Counted from the stretch's first letter, positions 1-9,450 are shown. The stretch: 64,000 nt of DNA from Stentor roeselii (GCA_006503475.1 RSEH01000064.1:114327-178326); one strand, 5' to 3'. The notes: generated from the sequence alone by a model not told the origin. Program-made: numbers and translations.

Positions 1-1103
1 GCAGTGATTTGAACTTGCAATCAAAGTTGGAATTGCCAGCATCTGGTGAGTACATCAGTTTAATGTATTCTCACCTTCTCAGCGACTATGAAAAACAAGA
101 AATAACTGAGTATGAAGAAGTCTTCTTCATTGGAGACTATATAAAAAAAAACCATGGGAAACTAGAAGAAGAAGATGGAAGCTACAAGGCAAGTCCAGGA
201 GACCAAATCGCTTTTAGGTATGAAATTCAAGAACTACTTGGAAAAGGATCTTTTGGTAAAGTTTTTAAATGTTTCGACCATAAACGGAAGATGCCTGTGG
301 CGCTGAAGGTGTTAAATAAAACATCTAGAATGAAGATCCTTGCTGAGTCTGAAACAAAGGCTCTTCGGATTTTAAATGAAAATGATGAGGAAGACTCGAA
401 GTGCATTGTAAGGATGTTGTTGTTTTTTGAGTATCGAGGACATATTTGCATTTCTTTTGAACTTTTAAGTCAAAGTTTATTCAGTTTTCTTCGGTTTTCA
501 AGCCCTGGTGGACTTGACATGCAGGTCATTAAAAGGATTTCGAGTCAGATTTTGATAGGCTTGCGACATATTCACAGCCAGGGAATTATTCATCGAGACC
601 TTAAACTGGAAAATGTTTTACTTAAGCAGCCAAACAAAACCTTGATTAAAATAATTGACTTTGGATCTAGCTGTCTTTTTCCGTCACCTTTTTACTCGTA
701 TGTACAAAGCCGATACTATAGGGCTCCTGAAGTCATCCTTGGATGTGGCCATACGAATAAAATTGATATGTGGTCTTTTGGATGTATTGTTGGGGAACTC
801 ATCACTGGTCGTTCATTATTCACAGGAAAGAACCAAGAAGACCAGCTTTTAAAAATCGCCTTAATAATCGGTTCCCCTCCATCCTCTCTACTAGAAAAAT
901 CTCGTAAAAAATACCCAATTCTCGAAAAATACGTAGAAAATTCCAGACATGCCGGAAAACTTGAGTTCTTAATCGGAGACGACGACCCTCATCTAGTAAA
1001 ATTCTTAGAAGGTTGCCTAAACTGGGACCCTGACAATCGTTTATCAGCAGATCAAGCCTTGAGCCATCCTTGGTTAAAGATGAAGGCAAAAAACAAGGAA
1101 TAA
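1..1103 (+). CDS. DYRK: DYRK-family dual-specificity protein kinase, 5' end outside window
   Basis: This is a CMGC-group kinase of the DYRK type, which autophosphorylates a Tyr in its activation loop and then works as a Ser/Thr kinase. A DH-box-like segment (YEKQEITEYEEVFFIG) precedes the kinase domain, as in DYRK2/4. The Gly-rich loop is GKGSFGKV, the ATP lysine is in VALKVL, the catalytic loop is HRDLKLEN, DFG is followed by SSC, and the activation loop reads YVQSRYYRAPE. The frame is open to base 1 with no convincing ATG before codon 19, so the protein probably begins upstream of the window. It ends only 35 nt before the next gene on the same strand. Substrates cannot be told from the sequence. 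The family call is firm and the subclass (DYRK2/4-like) is likely. Confidence 0.92.
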   Translation, partial: SDLNLQSKLELPASGEYISLMYSHLLSDYEKQEITEYEEVFFIGDYIKKNHGKLEEEDGSYKASPGDQIAFRYEIQELLGKGSFGKVFKCFDHKRKMPVALKVLNKTSRMKILAESETKALRILNENDEEDSKCIVRMLLFFEYRGHICISFELLSQSLFSFLRFSSPGGLDMQVIKRISSQILIGLRHIHSQGIIHRDLKLENVLLKQPNKTLIKIIDFGSSCLFPSPFYSYVQSRYYRAPEVILGCGHTNKIDMWSFGCIVGELITGRSLFTGKNQEDQLLKIALIIGSPPSSLLEKSRKKYPILEKYVENSRHAGKLEFLIGDDDPHLVKFLEGCLNWDPDNRLSADQALSHPWLKMKAKNKE

Positions 1104-1138
1104 TTATTTTAATTAGAGTCCCCTTCAAATAAATATAA

Positions 1139-4100
1139 ATGTCAAGAAGACCTCGAGGCAGGTTCCATCGATCCTTTCATTCGCAGCCGACTCCTGTGAA
1201 CCTGAAGAACTTGTTTGAACAGATCAGGGATGAAAAGCTGATTGTTGAGCAACTCGCAAATTACTGGGTTTGTCAGTACAGGGAAAGTGACAGTGAAGCA
1301 TATCACAGCATGATTAACTTTCTTTTAGAGTCCATCGGGTTTGATAAGAACTCTGTCACACTTAATGATTTGGAAAACCTCGACATGGAAAGTGTCATCG
1401 CGAAAATTAATAAAAAGGCGAAGAACTCTGATGATTATCCGATTGTTTCAAAGGCTAAACAGTTTAAAACTTTTTATATGAACTTTCAGCACTTTTGGAT
1501 TTATCTTGTCACTGAAGCAGCGGATTTACTTTATGATGAGTCGCTTTTGACTTTTGTTACAAATTGGCTATCGAGTCTTACTTTTAGCTCGGTTAAAGCT
1601 ATCAGGCATACTTCTACTTTAGCTATTTTAGCTGTTGCACAGGCTTTGATTGATATTTTGTCTAAAGAGAGTAATGATTTGATCAGGGTTCAAACTTTTA
1701 TTAAGACTGAGATGAGCAACTCAGACACTCAACGTCTACAATTACTTCAAAAGCAAGAACAAGAAATCCTCGAAAGACAAAAGACTCTAATCAAAGAACT
1801 ATCAGACGTATTCCAAGACGTAATAAAAGTGCGTTCAATCGACATCTTAATGGAAATCCGTGCAATCTGCATCCAAGGCCTTCACTACCTATCAGACAAA
1901 CTTCCAGAAAAATTCCTAACAAGCGACAGTCTTTCAATTCTAACCTACTCCCTCTTCGACAAGTCCTCAGAAGTGCGAATAAAATCCTTAGAATTCATTT
2001 CAAACATCTTAAACGACGACAATTTTCTTCTAATCAAATCATTTCTAGAAGAAAACAAATTGCGCATCCTTGAAATGTCTCACGACATTGAAAACAAAAT
2101 CTGTGTTCTCGCAATAAACATCAGCACAAAACTCAGCAAGTATCTGGAGCTCAAAGACGAAGACCTTCACATTGTTTCCTGTCTAGTCTGGGCAGAAAGT
2201 GAGGAAATTAGAAACGCGGCTTGCAACTTTTTGCTTCAGGCGATTTTTAAAGATAAACTTCCTCTTGACCATGGCCTGGGCACTGCTCTCAGCATAGACC
2301 AGGGAAAGTCTTATGACTGGGAAAAAGGGATTATGAAGATTGTTGATTTTCATAAGCAGTTCGGGGAAAGCGAGATGTGCAGAGTGGAAATCGTCGTGCA
2401 GACCCTTTGGAATAAAACAAGTGTCGTCAAGTCCTGGGAAGGAATCTGTGAACTGCTGAAACGAGGGGACAAGGCACATACAACAGCTTTGGAAGAGGTG
2501 GATAAGAAAATCATTATTTATATTCTCATCGCTGGGCTTAAGTTCATCTGCTCTAGTCAGGAAAAAAAGCAGAAAAACACGATGTTGAACTTGACATCTG
2601 TTCTTCTTGCACAACTTCCAGGACTTTTAATTTACTACAGCCAAGACCCGGAAACTTTAAATGAACTTGTAAAAATACCTGCTTATCTTGACTTGTCATC
2701 ATTGGCAGCTAAGGACTTGAAAGAACCTTTTCTTGCACTTTTGCAGGTTTTAATGGACTTGCAAGCTCGGGTCAAAGAAGCGAAGATTTCACTTAAACTT
2801 ATTCAAAGTATTGTCAAACTTGCCAGGGAACCACATTCGATGCAGAAAGAAGCGAAATGTGAAGTTGTTAAACTTATTTCGGAGATTAGCGCTGGACTTA
2901 AAGAGGCTTTGAATAAGTTTATTCTTGAAGGGGAAGACTTTGGACTGCAGGACTGGCTTGTTAAGGCGGAAAGCTTGGTCAGTGTTCATGATGTTAGTGA
3001 TGATTTTGGAGATGATACAGTTGCTGACTTGACGAGCATCTTGACTCAGTATTTATCTGATAGTGTATCGAGTAGAGATGTTGCTCAACATTCGTCTGGA
3101 GTTTTGTTTTATTATCATTTGTGGAAATTGAATAAAATTGCGAAACAACCGGAATTGATTGAAGGGTATTTGATGCTCAGGAATACGATTATTGAATTGT
3201 TTACTGCTATTTTAGCGAAACCTAATTGTCATTATGAATTGAAATATCATGTTTTTAAGTTCCTTTGTGAGACCCTGATGGTAGTATCATCATTATCAGC
3301 AACAGGTTGTCCTCTTTACTTCGAAGTAAACAAAGACGTCTGGACAACTCTCGAAGAATTCATGCTATCCTCTCAAGTTCTCCAATCAACTTCGCCTCTT
3401 TCTCCTCCCTCTCGTTCCTTTTTCAAATACGGTGCAAAAGACGAGTCAAACAAAGAAGACGCTGACGAAGTTTCCCAAACAATCTGTCTTCTAGTCTCAA
3501 GAATAATCTGTTTTTGCCCAAGCATCACAACATCCCATCTTCCTTCAAGTTTTCTTGCTCACTTCGGAACATGTAACCTGAAATCAATAACTCAAATAGT
3601 ACGTCAAGTAATAATTCACTACAAAACAAAAGAATCTCAACAATCAGGAGTCTTTCAAGACTCCTCCTTATTCTTCTCAATAATCCTTGAAAGTCTCATC
3701 AAAGCGATGGGCTCTGGCTCTGACCTTGAAATAGTTTCAATGAAAGACCTGGCAAAGAAGTTCGTCAATGTCATGGGCCAAGGCGCGATGAGGCCAAAAC
3801 AAGCTGATAAGCTTCTGGCTTTTGTTATTGATGGTATTTCTTTCGCATTTTCTGATAAGGATAATTTTGCGATTTTAGATGGACTTGTGGTTTTTTTGCA
3901 GAAGAATTACTTGAGTCCTAATCAGATGAAAGAACTTTATGAGAGGGTCTCGAGGGATGCGGAAACAATTGAAAATAAAATAAAACAGTTGCATGATGGA
4001 GATATTAATGTGATTATTTACCCGATCAAACATTTTCTTTATAATGTTAGCAAAGTCGTTGGCGTCGCAAGACAACCTCCAGTCGCACCTTCGGAAAAGA

Positions 4101-4621
4101 CGAAAAAGCAGATTATTAAGTTGAGAGAACAGCTTTATAAGAATAAGGAAAATGAAAGTAAAGCTATTAAAAAGTCTGCTGTTAGAATTGATGAGACTAA
4201 AACTACTGTTGAAGCCCAAGATGAAACTTTGATTGTTCATCAAGAAATTCCTGAACTACCTTTAAAAAGAACATCTGATACTAATGAAGAACCTGTAAAG
4301 AAAAGTATAAAAAAATCGTCAATTTTGCATGATACTCCTCCAGTCACTGCGAAAAAGTCAGGGATTATCTTAGAAGACATTCTTTCAGAGCCTTATTCAA
4401 AAAAATCCCAGGATAAAGATAAAAATTCACCTGTGCTGTCAGAAGTCACATCAATAGCAACAAACCTCACAGGAGACTGTAAACCAGCAATAAAAAAATC
4501 CTCTTTAAAGCCTGTGATAAAAAAATCATCGATTCGCCTCGACCCACATCCTGAAATCCCAGAAAACCCTGAAATTTTATTAGAACAGCCAGCGATTCCA
4601 GTGCTTGTCAGGAAGTATTGA
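1139..4621 (+). CDS. SCC3: Cohesin subunit SCC3/STAG (HEAT-repeat protein)
   Basis: A 1160-residue helical-repeat protein. Its N-terminal part carries the STAG signature: SDDYPIVSKAKQFKTFYMNF, then a helix pair and the block KAIRHTSTLAILAVA at about residues 150-170. In cohesin this subunit binds the kleisin and DNA and is needed for sister-chromatid cohesion. The last ~150 residues are Lys/Ser-rich, with several KKSSI/IKKSS copies that look like a disordered phosphorylatable tail. Start: ATG directly behind ATATAA, 35 nt after the kinase stop. The stop is 14 nt from that of the convergent reductase gene. Third codon positions switch between T/G-ending and A/C-ending blocks along the gene (see findings). 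Confidence 0.88.
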   Translation: MSRRPRGRFHRSFHSQPTPVNLKNLFEQIRDEKLIVEQLANYWVCQYRESDSEAYHSMINFLLESIGFDKNSVTLNDLENLDMESVIAKINKKAKNSDDYPIVSKAKQFKTFYMNFQHFWIYLVTEAADLLYDESLLTFVTNWLSSLTFSSVKAIRHTSTLAILAVAQALIDILSKESNDLIRVQTFIKTEMSNSDTQRLQLLQKQEQEILERQKTLIKELSDVFQDVIKVRSIDILMEIRAICIQGLHYLSDKLPEKFLTSDSLSILTYSLFDKSSEVRIKSLEFISNILNDDNFLLIKSFLEENKLRILEMSHDIENKICVLAINISTKLSKYLELKDEDLHIVSCLVWAESEEIRNAACNFLLQAIFKDKLPLDHGLGTALSIDQGKSYDWEKGIMKIVDFHKQFGESEMCRVEIVVQTLWNKTSVVKSWEGICELLKRGDKAHTTALEEVDKKIIIYILIAGLKFICSSQEKKQKNTMLNLTSVLLAQLPGLLIYYSQDPETLNELVKIPAYLDLSSLAAKDLKEPFLALLQVLMDLQARVKEAKISLKLIQSIVKLAREPHSMQKEAKCEVVKLISEISAGLKEALNKFILEGEDFGLQDWLVKAESLVSVHDVSDDFGDDTVADLTSILTQYLSDSVSSRDVAQHSSGVLFYYHLWKLNKIAKQPELIEGYLMLRNTIIELFTAILAKPNCHYELKYHVFKFLCETLMVVSSLSATGCPLYFEVNKDVWTTLEEFMLSSQVLQSTSPLSPPSRSFFKYGAKDESNKEDADEVSQTICLLVSRIICFCPSITTSHLPSSFLAHFGTCNLKSITQIVRQVIIHYKTKESQQSGVFQDSSLFFSIILESLIKAMGSGSDLEIVSMKDLAKKFVNVMGQGAMRPKQADKLLAFVIDGISFAFSDKDNFAILDGLVVFLQKNYLSPNQMKELYERVSRDAETIENKIKQLHDGDINVIIYPIKHFLYNVSKVVGVARQPPVAPSEKTKKQIIKLREQLYKNKENESKAIKKSAVRIDETKTTVEAQDETLIVHQEIPELPLKRTSDTNEEPVKKSIKKSSILHDTPPVTAKKSGIILEDILSEPYSKKSQDKDKNSPVLSEVTSIATNLTGDCKPAIKKSSLKPVIKKSSIRLDPHPEIPENPEILLEQPAIPVLVRKY

Positions 4622-4635
4622 ATATTTAATAGTAA

Positions 4636-5421
4636 CTAAAACTTAGTAAAGTTAGAATATCCTATACTTGGCAGTAACTCTCGCAACATTCTATTCATCG
4701 GGCTAGGACCACAAAAGAAAATGCAAGTCTCCGGGTCTGGACTTGGCAGATGTGCTCTGATCATTGATTCATTTACGAAACCTACTCCTTGAGTCCAACT
4801 AGAAGATGCGATATCAACAGTAAAGAAGACTTTACACTTTTCACGGAAATTTTCAAGATTTTCTTTAAGCCAGATGTCATTTTCAGTTTTATTCGCATAA
4901 ATCAAACTAAGTTCAATATCTTCATTATGGTCTATTATGTATTGAATATATTGAAAACAAGGAGTTATACCACTGCCTCCAGCGATAAACCCAAGTTTTT
5001 TAAAAGAACTTCTAGTTCCAAGTGTTTTAAAGTAACAAATTCCATTTCCTTCATAAATAAATTTTCCAATAGGTCCAGTAACTTTAACAGTCGACCCCGG
5101 AGTCAGCTTATCCAGATGAGTAGTAAGTTTTCCTCCAGGAAATGTTTCAGTTGGGTAGTAAATTTTGATGGGAATCTCGAAGGTCCCCAGATGAGTAATG
5201 CGAGTCGTCGGAGTGTATTTTCGACGCACTTCTTTTCCTTCAGGGTATTCAGATGACTTGATCGTGCAACTCAGGGCAAGATGCTGACCTGGTCGAAGTC
5301 CTAAGCAGTGATCTGGAGAAGGTAAAGCGAATGTGAATATTTTAGAATCTGGGGAAATTTGAGTTATTGAATCAATTCGCAGGTCTATGGAGAGAAGAGA
5401 GTTATTTGGAAAAAGCTCCAT
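4636..5421 (-). CDS. NADH-cytochrome b5 reductase-like flavoprotein
   Basis: A 261-residue FAD/NAD(P)H oxidoreductase of the ferredoxin-reductase superfamily. The FAD motif RRKYTPTT lies at about residue 65. GGKLTTHLDKL and VTGPIGKF follow, then the nucleotide-binding GFIAGGSGITPCFQ near residue 145 and the C-terminal FFCGPSPMNRML. This order is that of cytochrome b5 reductases, which pass electrons from NADH through FAD to cytochrome b5 for lipid desaturation and related reactions. There is no N-terminal membrane anchor, so it may be soluble. Its ATG is 13 nt from that of the divergent neighbour, so both genes must share one minimal control region. A nitrate-reductase-type or other b5R-like partner cannot be excluded. 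Confidence 0.85.
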   Translation of the reverse strand: MELFPNNSLLSIDLRIDSITQISPDSKIFTFALPSPDHCLGLRPGQHLALSCTIKSSEYPEGKEVRRKYTPTTRITHLGTFEIPIKIYYPTETFPGGKLTTHLDKLTPGSTVKVTGPIGKFIYEGNGICYFKTLGTRSSFKKLGFIAGGSGITPCFQYIQYIIDHNEDIELSLIYANKTENDIWLKENLENFREKCKVFFTVDIASSSWTQGVGFVNESMIRAHLPSPDPETCIFFCGPSPMNRMLRELLPSIGYSNFTKF

Positions 5422-5434
5422 TTTATTGTAATTT

Positions 5435-5815
5435 ATGGGAATTAGACATCCTAAAAAGTGTCAGGGTTTCGAGGATTATAGGGATATTGTGAAAAGTGAG
5501 GAAATCGTTGTTTTTGTGGAAAGGTTTGAGAAAGAGTCGTTTGAAACGATTCAAATTTTTAAGAAGTTTTTGTTGAGACCTTTTATTATTGATGTTGATC
5601 AGGAGGTTAGTAGGATTTCTGCTCTTCAGGCTGCTTTCCAGTTATCTGGGAATATGAAGTGTCCTTTAATTTTTATTTCAGGTGGTTTTTTTGGATCTCT
5701 AAAGGAACTCAAATCTTCAGTCAAGAGAAACCTATTCACGAAAACTCTGAAAACTCATAAAATATCCTTCCGAGAACTGACAGAAGATGAGGAAAAAAGT
5801 CTGGAATTTCGTTAA
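5435..5815 (+). CDS. Glutaredoxin-fold small protein, probably lacking redox cysteines
   Basis: A 126-residue protein with the layout of a glutaredoxin: beta strand EEIVVFVERF, a helix, strand RPFIIDVDQE, a helix, then KCPLIFISGGFFGSLKELKSS, which resembles the cis-Pro strand and the following G-G-x-x-(D/E)L turn. The usual CxxC/CxxS site should follow the first strand, but the residues there are ERFEKES with no cysteine. If the fold is right, this is not an ordinary thiol oxidoreductase. It is divergently paired, 13 nt apart, with the b5-reductase-like gene, and its stop lies 17 nt from that of NAA10. The fold call rests only on pattern and is moderate. Confidence 0.6.
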   Translation: MGIRHPKKCQGFEDYRDIVKSEEIVVFVERFEKESFETIQIFKKFLLRPFIIDVDQEVSRISALQAAFQLSGNMKCPLIFISGGFFGSLKELKSSVKRNLFTKTLKTHKISFRELTEDEEKSLEFR

Positions 5816-5832
5816 CCTGATAACATTAACTA

Positions 5833-6426
5833 TTACTTCTTCTTTTTCCTGTTCCTTTTCTTCTTATCAGTTTTGACCTCCTGAGCAGCTTCCTTGACCA
5901 GTTCTTTGTCCTCTTCCTTAATAATAGGTTTTGGTTTAATAAAGACCTTTCTCATATCGTAAGCGTCTTCACCATCAGCGTAATACTTAGCCTCGATATC
6001 ATTGATCTGATATCCCAAAGTCTGTGAATAAAGAGTGAAAGCTGCTCGATTTCCGACCCTGACATGAAGACTGACATATTCTGCATCATAAACTTCAATC
6101 ATTTCCTTATCTGATTATGATTTACGCGAAGACTCCATGAGTTTGGTGGCAATACCAAGTTTTCTATAAGTTCTGAGCACACTAATAGAAGTAATGTGTC
6201 CATGAACAGGAGTATCAGGGTTTTCATCTTCCCTACATAGACTCTACATCTTGGCCAAAACATATCCCACGATTTTCCCATCAATCTCAGCCACATGCAG
6301 TAGATGCGGCCAACTCAAGATATGATAATAATAATACTTCAAATTATAATTCTCCGGAAGACACATCAAATTGCAGTTCTGAATCTTCAGCAGGTCTGCA
6401 GGAGTCGCTCTCCGTATGCACACCAT
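5833..6426 (-). CDS. NAA10: N-alpha-acetyltransferase catalytic subunit NAA10, two 15-nt introns
   Basis: Three exons (6426-6248, 6232-6126, 6110-5833) join to 187 codons. NAA10 is the catalytic subunit of NatA, which acetylates N-termini of nascent chains after Met removal, at the ribosome with NAA15. Exon 1 carries the family opening [20 protein letters not shown] followed by PENY and [11 protein letters not shown]. Exon 2 carries the acetyl-CoA loop RKLGIA. Exon 3 carries [23 protein letters not shown] and [12 protein letters not shown]. Intron 6233-6247 and intron 6111-6125 both start GTA, end AG and contain an in-frame stop. The C-terminal tail is Lys-rich. The ATG follows ATATAA and lies 18 nt from the divergent FAAH-like start. 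Confidence 0.92.
6111..6125 (-). other. 15-nt intron 2 of NAA10
   Basis: Reads GTAAATCATAATCAG on the minus strand. It carries an in-frame TAA. Removing it joins the RKLGIA exon to the [12 protein letters not shown] exon at the position expected in NAA10. Confidence 0.92.
6233..6247 (-). other. 15-nt intron 1 of NAA10
   Basis: Reads GTAGAGTCTATGTAG on the minus strand. Removing it restores the frame from VLAKM into the next conserved block. Read in frame it contains TAG. Confidence 0.92.
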
Positions 6427-6444
6427 TTATATGGCCTGTTATAA

Positions 6445-8172
6445 ATGCCCAAATTGACTAAAACTCACCTTGCCTTGCTATTCGGTGCTTATGGTGCCTT
6501 CAAATTCGCTAATTTCCTCAATTCCCGAATTTTCAACTGGAAACTTTCTCAAAAGGCGAAGAAAAAACTCACAGAAAGAAACCTGAAACTTATCCAAGTC
6601 CCAGATATCGACCCATCATTAGAATCGATGATTTTAGCATCTACCGCCAGCAGTCTCGCTGAAATGATTCGCTCTGGCCGAGTGACAAGTGTTGAGGTAG
6701 TTTCAACTTATATCAAAAGGGCAAGGACAATAGGAAGACAGCTAAATTTAACTGCTGAGGAATGTTTTCAAGAAGCTTTGAATGAAGCTGAAAAGTGCGA
6801 CAAAGAGACAAGAGAAGGAAAGTCTCGAGGTCTTCTACATGGAGTGCCTATCAGTGTCAAGGACCATTACGGCATGAAAGGTTTCGTGAGTTCTTGTGGA
6901 CTTGCCTGGAAACTTGACTACCCTGACCAAGAAACTTCGACAATGGTTCAGTTGTTAGTCGATCAGGGAGCTATTCCTTTTGTTAGGTCTAATGTGTGCC
7001 AGGGAATGATGTGGATTGAAAGTTCTAATCAAATTTATGGAAAATGTCTCAATCCTTGGGACTTTCAACGCACCTCAGGAGGATCAAGTGGAGGAGAAGG
7101 AGGACTCATCGCTGCTCGAGCTTCTCCTTTGGGAATAGGAAGTGATATTGGAGGGTCTATTAGAGTACCTGCTGCATTTTGTGGAGTTTATGGGTTTAAA
7201 GCTAGCCCTAAGAGAATTTCTTTGAAAGGAATGTACTCATCTTCTGTTTTAAATGTGGAATCTTTTGAATCTGTTATAAAATGCTCTTATGGCCCTATTG
7301 GCAGAACTGTTGATGACTTGGTCCTTGTTATGAAATCTTGGTTCTGTGAAAATCTTTCTAAACTAGACCCGACTATTCCTAATCTTCCTTTCAACCTTCA
7401 GGAGTTCGAGTCAGAAAAAAAGATGAAAATCGGTTTTTTCACTCATTTTCCAGGATTTCCAGTCGCTCAGTGCATCCAAAATGCGATTCTTAGATGTGCT
7501 GATGCTTTGAAAGACTGTGAAGTTGTTCCTTACTCGTTCCCTGATTATAGGAAACTTATTTTTGGGTTTCTTGATGTGTATGGGGCTGATGTGAAGAATG
7601 ATTTTGAAACTATGTTGAGAGGAGAAGACCCGGAGCCTTATTACGACCTTGCAATATTTAGTGCACATCATCCTTATATCACGAATATTGCTCTTAGCAT
7701 ATTAAAAATATTTGGAAATCAAAGACTTGCGGAATTTTATAAAATTAATCAAGGAATCAGTGCGGAGGAGATTTTGGAGAAGTTTAGAAATCTTCAAGAT
7801 AATGTTCATGAAGTGGTCAAGGATTGGCAGGAAAAAGGAATTGATGCTGTTATTTGCCCGAATTTTGGATTGGTTGCGCCTCAACATGGACTAACAGTTG
7901 AGGTAGCTCCAAGTCTAGTGTACTCCTTCATCATCAACTCAATGGGCCTTCCAGCGGGTTCAGTTCCAGCAGGTCTAGTAAAGCCAGAAGAAGCATTTTA
8001 CACCGACATCGAAAACGACCTCTTAACCTTATCCTGCAACAAAGTAATGTCAGAAAGTGCAGGTCTTCCCTATTCAATCCAAGTGATCTCTCTTCCATTC
8101 CAAGACGAAATCGTATTAAAAGTGATGAAAAAGTTAGAAAACATTCTAAACTTCCACAGTTTCCCTCTCTAA
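6445..8172 (+). CDS. FAAH: Fatty-acid-amide-hydrolase-type amidase
   Basis: A 575-residue amidase-signature enzyme. It shows a single N-terminal hydrophobic stretch (about residues 7-25), the catalytic Lys in GVPISVKDHYGMKG (about 140), the Gly/Ser-rich signature SGGSSGGEGGLIAARASPLG with the cis-Ser, and GSDIGGSIRVPAAFCG, which contains the nucleophile Ser. The Ser-Ser-Lys triad is therefore intact. The layout, with its N-terminal anchor, matches animal FAAH, which hydrolyses fatty-acid amides and N-acylethanolamines at membranes. Actual substrates in this organism are unknown. The ATG sits directly behind TTATAA. The stop is 3 nt from the stop of the convergent PH-domain gene. The last ~270 nt switch to A/C-ending codons. 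Confidence 0.88.
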   Translation: MPKLTKTHLALLFGAYGAFKFANFLNSRIFNWKLSQKAKKKLTERNLKLIQVPDIDPSLESMILASTASSLAEMIRSGRVTSVEVVSTYIKRARTIGRQLNLTAEECFQEALNEAEKCDKETREGKSRGLLHGVPISVKDHYGMKGFVSSCGLAWKLDYPDQETSTMVQLLVDQGAIPFVRSNVCQGMMWIESSNQIYGKCLNPWDFQRTSGGSSGGEGGLIAARASPLGIGSDIGGSIRVPAAFCGVYGFKASPKRISLKGMYSSSVLNVESFESVIKCSYGPIGRTVDDLVLVMKSWFCENLSKLDPTIPNLPFNLQEFESEKKMKIGFFTHFPGFPVAQCIQNAILRCADALKDCEVVPYSFPDYRKLIFGFLDVYGADVKNDFETMLRGEDPEPYYDLAIFSAHHPYITNIALSILKIFGNQRLAEFYKINQGISAEEILEKFRNLQDNVHEVVKDWQEKGIDAVICPNFGLVAPQHGLTVEVAPSLVYSFIINSMGLPAGSVPAGLVKPEEAFYTDIENDLLTLSCNKVMSESAGLPYSIQVISLPFQDEIVLKVMKKLENILNFHSFPL

Positions 8173-8175
8173 CCA

Positions 8176-8787
8176 TTAATTTAAATAGCTTTTGATACAT
8201 TCCATAAGCCCGCTCGACCATCTAATCCATTCTTCCTTATCACTTGCAACAAATACCAAGACTTCAATTCTATTATCACATTCATGTGACTTAATCGACT
8301 TAAAACTTTCAAGACTCAAATTCCGAAAGTCCTTCACATTCATCACTTCACTTAAAGGCCGTCGATTTTCCCTCCAAGCAGCGACAGTCGCTGATTCCTT
8401 GAAAAAACTGATTTCAATGCAAAACTTCTCATCCTTAGAATAAACCCTTCCACAGATGATCTTTCCGACAGGCAGTTCAAATAAAGGCAAATCATTACAT
8501 CTCGCTGAAAATTCATTTTTGAAGTACCTGAAAGTCTTTGAATCTAAAACACACCATCGAGGTACAAGAGTCTCTGTTATCGACCTTTGCAACCTAAACA
8601 GTTCTCCTGAGACTTCTGAAAAAGGCCGGTCAGTGGATTCAGTAGTTTTAGACTCAACATGGCAAGGGTTCTGAATGCAAGACAAGTACTCAGAAGCCTG
8701 CGGCTTCTGAGGGTTATTTTCTGAAAAAGTATCAAAAATGAACTCTTCTCTGGACAATGGCGAGCAGCTGCATCCGAAGTTTCCCAT
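8176..8787 (-). CDS. PH-domain protein with N-terminal lipidation signal
   Basis: A 203-residue protein that begins MGNFGCSC. Gly2 is suited to N-myristoylation, and Cys6/Cys8 could be palmitoylated. From about residue 62 onward the pattern is a pleckstrin-homology domain: SGELFRLQRS, VPRWCVLDSKTFRYFKNE, FELPVGKIICGRV, VEVLVFVASDKEEWIRW-type strand and helix with the invariant late Trp (here EEWIRWSSGLMECI). Double anchoring (acyl chain plus PH domain) points to a peripheral membrane protein. Ligand specificity cannot be read. Stop-to-stop spacing with the FAAH-type gene is 3 nt. Confidence 0.72.
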   Translation of the reverse strand: MGNFGCSCSPLSREEFIFDTFSENNPQKPQASEYLSCIQNPCHVESKTTESTDRPFSEVSGELFRLQRSITETLVPRWCVLDSKTFRYFKNEFSARCNDLPLFELPVGKIICGRVYSKDEKFCIEISFFKESATVAAWRENRRPLSEVMNVKDFRNLSLESFKSIKSHECDNRIEVLVFVASDKEEWIRWSSGLMECIKSYLN

Positions 8788-8823
8788 GATTTGAATTATT
8801 TAGGTTAATGAGTTGAACAAAAT

Positions 8824-9450
8824 ATGTCTGATCCTGTCCCTGACTCGCTTTTTAAGCTTATCATCATCGGCGACTCTGGTGTCGGAAAGTCCTGCTTTTT
8901 ACTTCAGTTCTTGGAAGGCGACTTTAAAGAAGACCATAATGTGACCATCGGAGTCGAGTATGGAGCGAAAACTATTCAGGCTCTTGGAAAAACTATCAAA
9001 TTGCAGATTTGGGATACTGCTGGACAAGAGTCGTTTAGAGCTATTACTCGATCTTTTTATCGAAATGCTAATGCTGTCATTTTAATGTATGATCTTACCA
9101 GGCAGGAAACTTTTGATAGTCTTGAGGACTGGCTTAGGGAAATTAGACTTAATAGTGATCAGGATATTGTTGTGTTTCTTGTTGCTAATATGCTTGACCT
9201 TGCGGATGAGGAAAGGGAAATCGATACTAAGGCTGGAGAGAAATTTTTTCAGGAAAAGAAATTGGATGGGTTTACTGAGTCTTCTGCGAAAACTGCTGAA
9301 CATGTCACAGAAGTTTTCATCCAACTCGCTGAGATTCTAGAAAAACGCAAGGAACAGAAAAAGTCTTCTTCTCCGAAAAAGGAGTCTCAGAGTCCTGTGA
9401 TGCTTTCGAACCAAAATAACGATGGTAAAGATAAAAAAAGATGTTGTTAA
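8824..9450 (+). CDS. Rab-family small GTPase with altered NKxD motif
   Basis: A 208-residue Rab. It has P-loop GDSGVGKS (17-24), switch I TIGVEYGAK, switch II WDTAGQESFRAITRSFYR, G5 ESSAKT and the double-cysteine prenylation tail KKRCC. The effector region resembles Rab2/4/14, so a role in endosomal or Golgi traffic is plausible. The G4 motif is odd: instead of NKxD it reads ANMLDL, so the Lys that stacks on the guanine is Met, while Asn and Asp are kept. Asp gives guanine specificity, so the protein may still bind GTP, perhaps with lower affinity or faster exchange. The start is 36 nt from the divergent PH-domain gene. Confidence 0.92.
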   Translation: MSDPVPDSLFKLIIIGDSGVGKSCFLLQFLEGDFKEDHNVTIGVEYGAKTIQALGKTIKLQIWDTAGQESFRAITRSFYRNANAVILMYDLTRQETFDSLEDWLREIRLNSDQDIVVFLVANMLDLADEEREIDTKAGEKFFQEKKLDGFTESSAKTAEHVTEVFIQLAEILEKRKEQKKSSSPKKESQSPVMLSNQNNDGKDKKRCC

